NCBI GenBank assembly: GCA_017427625.1 | Contig: JAFRSL010000161.1 | Coordinates: 1 to 7,061 of the forward strand | Direction of reading: 5' to 3' | Length of the DNA stretch: 7,061 nt | Source of the DNA: Synergistaceae bacterium | GTDB taxonomy: Bacteria; Synergistota; Synergistia; Synergistales; Aminobacteriaceae | Shown here: positions 1-6,400 of the stretch, one piece after another | Numbering within the stretch: position 1 is the first letter of the stretch | Layout: every line of letters begins with the position of its first letter | Notes under the pieces: model-generated | What the model was told of the DNA's origin: nothing | Database searches by the model: none | The model's input: only the letters and a program-made list of their open reading frames with translations | Made by a program: the position numbers and the translations under genes

Positions 1-174
1 ACAGGCGAGGCATTCTCATTCACGAACTGGCACAGCGGCGAACCCAATAACGCATGGGGCGATGAATGTTACCTTGAGCTTTCCAGCTACCAGTACGACG
101 GCTCATGGGGCTGGAATGACGAGAACAACACGAGCTATAATGCGAGCGTAACGGGCTTCATCTGCGAATGGGAC
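1..174 (+). other. C-terminal part of a C-type lectin-like domain
   Basis: Visible residues 1-57 carry the hallmarks of the long-loop and final-strand half of a C-type lectin-like fold: F-T-N-W-H-x-G-E-P-N-N (residues 7-17, EPN at 14-16), an E-C-Y-L-E-L strand (22-27), W-N-D (38-40) and G-F-I-C-E-W (52-57). In animal C-type lectins, EPN plus WND are the calcium and mannose-type sugar ligands, so calcium-dependent glycan binding is possible here. Cys23 and Cys55 sit near the usual C2 and C4 positions. The C3 cysteine expected shortly after WND is absent, so the usual inner disulfide cannot form in the standard way. The first half of the domain lies outside the window. Confidence 0.85.
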
Positions 175-3100
175 GAGAACGAACCAGAAGTAATCGCTCC
201 GACAATCACGGTAACCGGCCTTCCAGACGGCGTTAAAGGCGAGAAATATTCCGCACAGCTTTCGGCAGACGGGACATCACCGATCCTGTGGAACATTGAG
301 GGGCTTCCCGACGGATTGAGCGCGAACAGTGAAGGTTTGATTTCGGGAACACCCTCAACGGTTGGATCATTCCTTCCGATAGCGACGGCTGGAAATTCAG
401 CGGGCAAAGACACCAGGACCTACAAGATCGTGATAACCGAGCCAGCACCGACAGTAATCGCTCCAGTAATAACGACGACGCAGGATTTGGGGACGTTCAC
501 GGTTGGTGACAGCGTTTCGGTCAATCTTGAAGCGACAGGGACGACACCGATAACCTGGTTGAAGACGGACGGATCACTTCCTGACGGCCTTACACTCAGC
601 ACATCGGGTGAAATTTCCGGTGAACTGACGAAAGCCGGGACATTCAGCTTCCTTGTAAGCGCGACGAACACGGCGGGAAGCGTCTCACGAAGGTTCACGA
701 TGAAGGTTTCCGCGTTGAAGCCCTCAGTGATAGCGCCAGTGATAACGAGTTCGGGAGATTTGGGGAAGTTCATGGCCGGCGACAAGCTTGGGGTCCAGCT
801 CAAGGCCACAGGGACATCACCAATCACCTGGACGGCAACGGGGCTTCCTGAAGGATTGAGCATAAGCAGTGCGGGTCTGATTTACGGTACAGCGATGACG
901 GCATGGCAGTACACGTTCACAGTAACGGCCAGTAACAGCGCGGGTTCAGACAGCCGCCAATTCACGCTGACGTTTGAGGACGCAGTGATAGCGCCAAAAA
1001 TCACGACGGCACAGGACTTGGGAACATTCACGGTCGGGAACAGCATGTCGAAGCTAATCGAGGCGACTGGCTCATCACCATTGACATGGAATGCGATGGG
1101 GCTTCCGTCATGGCTGACGCTGAATGCTGACACAGGGATGATATTCGGGACGCCTGAGAAAGCTGGAGAGTTTTCGTTCACGTTAACGGCCGAAAATTCC
1201 GGCGGCAAAGATTCGCGTAAATTCCTTCTGAAAGTGAAGACCAATGCCTCAACAGCGACAGCGCCAACGATAACGACGGGCTCACTTCCCGACGGTGAAA
1301 CAGGAGCGGTCTACAACACGACGCTCGACGCAAAAGGGACATCGCCGCTGACGTGGAGTGCGAGCGGGCTTCCAGACGGTCTCACACTGAATGAAACATC
1401 AGGCAAACTCGCAGGCTCACCGAAGGCAAGCGGGACATTCACGATTGTCGTAACGGTTGAAAACTCAGCCGGCAATGACACGAGGGAATATTCGCTGACG
1501 ATAGCAGAGAAGAACAAGCTCAACGCTCCGAAGATAACGACGGAGAGGATGACTGACGCGACGGAAGGGACAGCCTATGCGTTCCAGTTTGAGGCAGAAG
1601 GGAGCAATGTAACGTGGACGGCGACGTGGAAAACGCTGACAGGCTTAACGTTAACGCCTGACGGAGTGCTCAGGGGAACGCCGGAAAGGTCAGGGACGTA
1701 CAACATAACGGTGAAGGCGAAGAACGCGGCAGGAACGGACTACGCGAATTTAACGCTTCGAGTGAACAGTGCCAACGGAAACGCGAAGGCGCCAACGGTG
1801 AAGTCGTCGAAGATCCCAGACGCATATCAGGACGAGGACTACAGCTATTTCCTTGAAGCTGAAGGCAGTTCACCGATGACGTGGAAACTCGAAGACCCTA
1901 ATTCGCTTCCGAAGGGATTGGAACTTACGGAGGACGGCGAGATTACGGGTAAGGTTGACACTAGCAAGGCGACGACGTTCAAGTTCAACGTGATAGCGAC
2001 GAACTCAGTAAGCTCAAACAAGAAGCAAATCACCCTGAAAGTGTTGGCGAAGGCTCTGACATTCAAGAGCGATGCGCTGAAAGAGGCGAAGTGGAACAAG
2101 AAGTACAGTTTCACGGTGAAGGTGCAGAACATGAAGCCGACGGTATGGAGCATTGAGGGAGAATTGCCAGACGGAGTGAAGTTCGACAAAGGGAAGTTCT
2201 CCGGGAAGCCTATGGAGGTTGGAGAGTTTGAGCTGACGATTACGGCGGGGAACGGAGCAGTTGAGCTTTCGGACGAGTTCACACTGAACGTGAAAGGTAT
2301 AACGCCGAAGATCAAGGGATCGTTCAAGAAAGGAACGGAGGGTGAGCCGTACAGATCCGTTCTGAAGGCGAAGGGAGTAACACCGATGACGTGGGACTTC
2401 GAGGATTTGCCTGACGGGCTGGATTACACGACGAATGCAACGGGTGAAGAATGCACGATTACCGGTACGCCGCAGGGAGCATTCAACGGTAAAATCACGG
2501 TAACGGTGGAGAATGGATCCGGCGATGATGAAACATCGGTGAGCAAGGGGCTGAAGATGACGATAAAGGCAGTGAAGCCCAAAATCACGACGACTATCAA
2601 CGACATTCCCGACGGTACAGTTGGAGAGAGGTATTTCTGCCAGCTGAAGTATTCACCGGAGACAGCGGAAGTTGTGTGGTCATACACTGGTGATATGCCG
2701 GAGGGTCTGACGCTTGACGAGGATACGGGGATTATATCGGGAGTTCCTGAGAAAGCAGTAAAGAACGCCAAGCTCAAGATAACTGTGTCGAACGTGAATA
2801 AGGCTTCCTACAAGAGCACGCAGACGCTCTACATCACGATAAAGGCTGCTGATGCGGACACGGAAGAGCCTGAAATTCCAGCCTTCGAGAATGGTATTGC
2901 CATCTATGAGCGTGGTGAACTATCAACCGAAACTCTCGCAACGATCGCCCACAATGACGAGGTGATAGCGGCGATTCTTCCGGCGTTGGAAGTCGAGGAG
3001 GAAGGTCTGTACGAGTTCAATGTCTCGCTCGATGTGAATGTTCCTGTGGATGGACGGCTGGTATGGCATTCATTCCCTGATGGTGAGGACGATGAGAACG

Positions 3101-3240
3101 ACGAGGAGAATGCAGTGTTCCTTGACGAAGCCGGTGAAACCATCGAGAGAGTCCCTGAGACGTACACTGTAACGGTTTCAGCGTGGCTCAAACCCGGAGT
3201 AATCTACGAACCAGTAATCGCAGTGAAACTTCACGAGTAA
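1..3240 (+). CDS. Large surface/secreted protein: C-type lectin-like domain, ten Ig-like modules, C-terminal domain (5' partial)
   Basis: The frame is open from the first base to a TAA at 3238-3240, giving 1079 residues with the N-terminus missing. Residues 1-57 are the end of a C-type lectin-like domain. Residues 64-949 are ten Ig-like modules of the putative-Ig (He_PIG) type, each with a core resembling P-x-I-T-T, then TSPITW, LPDGLTL, G-x-I-S-G-T-P, AGTFSFTV and NSAGSDSR. An acidic linker (950-961) leads to a distinct domain (962-1079). The likely role is a cell-surface or secreted adhesin or receptor, with the lectin-like head binding a ligand (possibly glycan) on a long stalk. That role is inferred from domain types. 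A signal peptide is expected upstream of the window. No LPXTG motif, membrane helix or basic tail is visible, so the anchoring mode is unknown. A TTG at 316 could be mistaken for a start, but it lies inside the first Ig-like module. A terminator follows 15 bases after the stop. Confidence 0.93.
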   Translation, partial: TGEAFSFTNWHSGEPNNAWGDECYLELSSYQYDGSWGWNDENNTSYNASVTGFICEWDENEPEVIAPTITVTGLPDGVKGEKYSAQLSADGTSPILWNIEGLPDGLSANSEGLISGTPSTVGSFLPIATAGNSAGKDTRTYKIVITEPAPTVIAPVITTTQDLGTFTVGDSVSVNLEATGTTPITWLKTDGSLPDGLTLSTSGEISGELTKAGTFSFLVSATNTAGSVSRRFTMKVSALKPSVIAPVITSSGDLGKFMAGDKLGVQLKATGTSPITWTATGLPEGLSISSAGLIYGTAMTAWQYTFTVTASNSAGSDSRQFTLTFEDAVIAPKITTAQDLGTFTVGNSMSKLIEATGSSPLTWNAMGLPSWLTLNADTGMIFGTPEKAGEFSFTLTAENSGGKDSRKFLLKVKTNASTATAPTITTGSLPDGETGAVYNTTLDAKGTSPLTWSASGLPDGLTLNETSGKLAGSPKASGTFTIVVTVENSAGNDTREYSLTIAEKNKLNAPKITTERMTDATEGTAYAFQFEAEGSNVTWTATWKTLTGLTLTPDGVLRGTPERSGTYNITVKAKNAAGTDYANLTLRVNSANGNAKAPTVKSSKIPDAYQDEDYSYFLEAEGSSPMTWKLEDPNSLPKGLELTEDGEITGKVDTSKATTFKFNVIATNSVSSNKKQITLKVLAKALTFKSDALKEAKWNKKYSFTVKVQNMKPTVWSIEGELPDGVKFDKGKFSGKPMEVGEFELTITAGNGAVELSDEFTLNVKGITPKIKGSFKKGTEGEPYRSVLKAKGVTPMTWDFEDLPDGLDYTTNATGEECTITGTPQGAFNGKITVTVENGSGDDETSVSKGLKMTIKAVKPKITTTINDIPDGTVGERYFCQLKYSPETAEVVWSYTGDMPEGLTLDEDTGIISGVPEKAVKNAKLKITVSNVNKASYKSTQTLYITIKAADADTEEPEIPAFENGIAIYERGELSTETLATIAHNDEVIAAILPALEVEEEGLYEFNVSLDVNVPVDGRLVWHSFPDGEDDENDEENAVFLDEAGETIERVPETYTVTVSAWLKPGVIYEPVIAVKLHE
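190..2847 (+). repeat. Array of ten Ig-like (He_PIG-type) modules in gene 1
   Basis: Module starts read from the translation are at about 190, 454, 727, 985, 1261, 1525, 1789, 2053, 2299 and 2572, a spacing of 246-276 bp. Each begins near A-P-x-I-T and closes with a strand such as FTLKV before the next start. Modules 2-4 share a VIAP-x-IT start and D-L-G-x-F, marking a local subfamily. Module 8 (2053-2298) is divergent, with K-P-T-V-W replacing TSPITW. Module 9 (2299-2571) carries a cysteine in GEEC and module 10 (2572-2847) one in YFCQL. The modules most likely form a rod that holds the lectin head away from the cell. The family assignment is from motif recognition, not a profile search. Confidence 0.88.
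1525..2554 (+). repeat. Paralogous stalk block, copy in gene 1
   Basis: Ig-like modules 6 to 9 of gene 1 align in order with 6035-7061 in gene 2 at a constant offset of 4510 bp; a one-codon length difference appears only near the end. Hand-counted identity is 69/82 for module 8 and 64/80 for most of module 9. The relation extends upstream to modules 4 and 5 with small length shifts. Confidence 0.88.
2884..3237 (+). other. Non-repeat C-terminal domain of gene 1
   Basis: Residues 962-1079 do not follow the Ig-like pattern. A predicted helical stretch (STETLATIAHNDEVIAAI) is followed by a beta-rich segment with R-L-V-W-H-S-F-P, a very acidic loop (DGEDDENDEEN), VFLDEAG, then V-T-V-S-A-W-L-K-P-G-V-I-Y-E-P-V-I-A and a short KLHE end. 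I recall similar W-H-x-F-P / VFLD / PG-x-x-Y-x-P-V-I endings in large Synergistota repeat proteins, but cannot verify this here. Its position after the stalk would suit a cell-association or secretion module; that is inference. The acidic loop could bind divalent cations. Confidence 0.6.
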
Positions 3241-3255
3241 CAATTGAAACACATT

Positions 3256-3284
3256 GCCCCTCGATAAAGTTCGGGGGGCTTTTT
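3256..3284 (+). terminator. Rho-independent terminator after gene 1
   Basis: A 9-bp stem (GCCCCTCGA at 3256-3264 pairing with TCGGGGGGC at 3271-3279, one T-G wobble) encloses a 6-base loop (TAAAGT) and runs straight into five Ts at 3280-3284. It begins 15 bases after the stop codon of gene 1, the expected place for a transcript end. It implies that gene 2 is largely transcribed from its own promoter. Confidence 0.88.
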
Positions 3285-3308
3285 CATTTCATGCAGATAC
3301 GCTAGAAT
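3281..3308 (+). promoter_or_regulatory. Possible sigma-70-type promoter for gene 2
   Basis: TAGAAT at 3303-3308 matches the -10 consensus TATAAT at five of six bases. TTTTCA at 3281-3286 matches TTGACA at four of six, with a 16-bp spacer. The -35 overlaps the T-tract of the preceding terminator. Transcription would begin near 3315 and give a leader of about 40 bases. An alternative weaker -10 is TAATAT at 3315-3320. The support is consensus matching only, in a short A/T-rich gap, plus the terminator just upstream that makes a separate promoter necessary. Confidence 0.35.
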
Positions 3309-3339
3309 ATCGCTTAATATCATCACCATAAAATCCAAC

Positions 3340-3346
3340 AAGGAGG
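3340..3346 (+). promoter_or_regulatory. Shine-Dalgarno site of gene 2, deciding the ATG at 3356
   Basis: AAGGAGG is a full anti-16S match. Two ATGs follow: one at 3351 (4 bases after the site) and one at 3356 (9 bases after). The first reads only Met-Pro-stop, with its TGA at 3357-3359 overlapping the second ATG. Only the ATG at 3356 opens the long frame, and it gives an immediate signal peptide, so it is the start of gene 2. Confidence 0.85.
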
Positions 3347-3355
3347 CACAATGCC

Positions 3356-3433
3356 ATGAGAAGAATTGTTGTGTTCCTGCTGGCCTGTATGTTCGTAGCG
3401 GTGTCGGCATCGTCGGGATTTTCCGCAGTCGCA
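3356..3433 (+). other. Sec signal peptide of gene 2
   Basis: Residues 1-26 show a basic start (M-R-R), a hydrophobic core (IVVFLLACMFVAV) and a polar end with A-V-A at 24-26, a good signal peptidase I site before Leu27. This directs the protein out of the cytoplasm. Leu-Leu-Ala-Cys at 8-11 resembles a lipobox but lies too close to the N-terminus. Confidence 0.88.
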
Positions 3434-6400
3434 CTCGATGAGGAGAATTTCCCTGATTCAACGTTCAGGAGCTATCTGTCGAAGAACTTTGATGCTAACG
3501 AGGACGGTATTCTCAGCAATAACGAGATACTCAGCATCAAGGAAATATATATCAATAGTCGTAATAACGAACAGGGAGGGGTACGTTCTTATCAGGGCAT
3601 CAAGAAACTGACCTCGCTTGAACGTTTCGAGACTTACTACTACCACACATCTTACTATAACTCTTGGCATAGATTCACCGGCGACACATTCACAGAGCTG
3701 GATCTCAGTGGCATGAAATCGTTGAAGTATGTGAAAGTCAACTACGGTTGGCATAACAGCGATGGCATACGATACGACGTGGGCGCAAAGAAAATCAACG
3801 TCAGCGGCTGTACTTCGCTTCAGGAATTGTACTGCTATTTTTGGAATGATGATGGCGTTGCCTATTATTCCGGCTCCAGCGGATACATGGGTGAGGGTTT
3901 TCTGGAAAGCCTCGACGCAAGCGGATGCACCTCCCTTGTCAAACTCTACTGCTCCAACCAGCAGCTCAAGGAACTCAACGTGAAAGGCTGCACTGCCCTC
4001 AACTACTTGGACTGCGGTGCAAACAAACTGCCGGAACTTGACCTCAGCGAATGCACAGCCCTTCAAAAACTGTACTGCTCCGGTAACAAGCTGACCGAAC
4101 TTGACCTTAGCGCGAATGTGAATCTCGTTGAAGTACAATGCTACGACAACCTGCTTGCCCTCCTCAACGTTAGGAACTGCCCAAGCCTGCAAATCCTCAA
4201 CTGCGTCCGCAATCAGCTACTCTCGCTCAACGTCAGCAACAACACCGCGCTCACATATCTTCACTGCCACCACAACAAAATCCAGGCTCTCGACATCAGC
4301 AGCAACAAGAAGCTGGAATCCCTCAACTGTCAGAACAACCGCCTTCCACTCCTCGATACTGCGGTCAACACAAGCCTCAAGACGGGGAGTGACTCAAATG
4401 GCGACTACTGCAAATTCTCACCGCAGAACATTGACGGTCTGGCAGCCACGAGACAGTCTGACGGGACTTACGCCGTTAATCTCAGGGACTATCTCTCGAC
4501 GAAGATCAAGAACGTCGTGGCACTTAGCATTTACGCGAAGGACGATGACGGAAAGCTCCATGACCCCGTATCGTACAACGAGAAGACCGGCATAGCAGTG
4601 TTCGACACGCCGCCCGCAACCGTCTACTACGAGTACGACACGAAATTCGACAAGGACAACACGAAGCGTTACATGGGCGTTACCCTCGCGGCATCAGGCT
4701 CGCCGGTAATCACGACGAACTCATTGCCTTACGCGACTGTCGGCAATCTCTACGCGATGGAGATTGAGGCACGCGGTGAAAAGCCCATTACGCTCTCAAT
4801 GTCAGGAAATCTTCCCGAAGGTCTGACATTCACCGAAGAGACAGGGGAAATAACGGGCACTCCCACGACAGCCGGAAGGTACACAGTTACGGTAACGGCT
4901 GCCAATGACTTCGGGACTCACACAAGGGACTTCATACTCTATGTTTGGACGGGCGAGAACGTTCCGATTCCTGCGGTAATAATCACTCCGTCGCTCGATG
5001 ACGCAGTGAAGGGGACTCCGTACTCCGCGAAACTTGAGGCTGCAGGCGACACTCCGATAACGTGGACAGCATCGGGGCTTCCGGCCGGGCTGGTACTCAG
5101 TGCTTCGACCGGCGAAATCTCAGGGACGCTCACGGCCTCGGGGACGTTCACGTTCTCGGCTACTGCAACGAACGCGGCTGGAAGTGATACGAGGGAACTC
5201 AAGCTCAAGGTAACGGAGACTTCCGGGACTGTCATAGCACCTTCAATCACGACCGATGAGAATTTGGGCAGCTACATGGCCGGAGACTCTGTGTCTGTAA
5301 CGCTTGAAGCTGCAGGAACGAGTCCGCTGAAATGGGAACATACGGGCGGGACACTTCCGACGGGGCTTTCTCTTTCTGAGGCTGGAACGATCACGGGCAC
5401 TGCATCTACGGCCGGGACTTACAGCTTCACGCTCAAGGTCTCGAACTCGGAGGGAAGCGATTCGCGGGCATTCACGATGACAGTTGAGACTGTTGCGGTT
5501 GCACCGACGATAATGACGGCGCAGGATCTGGGTGCGTTTGAACACGGCGACGAGGTTACGGTATACCTCACTGCGACAGGGACAGAGCCTATGACGTGGA
5601 CGGCTTCGGGGCTTCCTTTGTGGCTTACGCTGGACGCTTCGACCGGGAAACTTTCCGGCATAGCTCCTGAACAGACGGGGAAGGATACTTTCACTGTAAC
5701 TGTTACGAACTCGAAGGGAAGCGACTCACGGACCTTCACGCTTCAGGTTAAAGCGAAGATGCCGACGATAACAGCACCTGCAATAACCACCTCATCACTA
5801 ACAAACGGCAAGGCGGGCGAAATCTACAACGCTACACTCACCGCCACAGGTACATCACCGATAACGTGGACTGTAACGGGACTCCCTGACGGTCTGACGG
5901 CCAACACATCAGGCAAACTCACGGGCATTCCGAAATCCGGCGGAACATTCACGGTCGTTGTAACAGCTGAAAATTCCGGCGGCAAGGACTCGAAGGAATA
6001 CACGCTGACGATAGAGGAGAACAACAAGGTGAACCCGCCAAAGATTACGACCGAGACGCTTTCTGATGCGACAGTTGGGGATGCGTACAGTTTCACACTT
6101 GAGGCAGAAGGCAGGAACATAGCGTGGACGGCGACGTTCAAGACGCTTCAGGGCTTCAGCATCACGAATGATGGAATACTCACTGGAACGCCGACAGCTT
6201 CCGGGACTTACAACATCACCGTGAAAGCGAAGAACAGCGCGGGGACAGACTACGCTAACCTCACGCTCAAGGTGAACAGTGCGGGCGGAAATGCGAGTGC
6301 TCCCGCAGTGAAGTCGTCAAAGATTCCGGATGCTTATCAAGGCGAGGATTACAGCTATTTCCTTGAGGCAGAGGGTACAAATCTCACATGGAAGCTGGCG

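Noticed and set aside
1..174. Variable region of a diversity-generating retroelement
   Set aside because: The lectin-like fold and Asn/Tyr-rich loop raised the idea. However, there is no template repeat or reverse transcriptase in the window, and the domain is followed by over 1000 residues instead of ending the protein.
190..2847. Repeated LPDGL strings as sortase-type LPXTG signals
   Set aside because: They lie inside every Ig-like module as a conserved turn, lack the T-G pair and are not followed by a hydrophobic segment and basic tail.
316..3240. A start codon (TTG) at 316 for gene 1
   Set aside because: The same frame is open to base 1 and encodes a lectin-like domain and the start of the first Ig-like module. 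TTG 316 is the Leu of an LPDGL-type core, in the middle of a module.
3377..3388. Lipobox (Leu-Leu-Ala-Cys) making gene 2 a lipoprotein
   Set aside because: Cys11 leaves too short a hydrophobic core, and the hydrophobic stretch continues past it to an A-V-A signal peptidase I site at residues 24-26.
3458..4192. A 244-codon open frame on the - strand opposite the LRR region
   Set aside because: It mirrors the 63-bp LRR repeats, has no domain I recognise and no convincing ribosome-binding context. The + strand frame has signal peptide, motifs and periodicity.
4128..4595. A 155-codon + strand frame inside gene 2
   Set aside because: It overlaps the LRR/linker coding sequence in another phase, is Ser/Thr/Arg-rich low-complexity and has no supporting motif.
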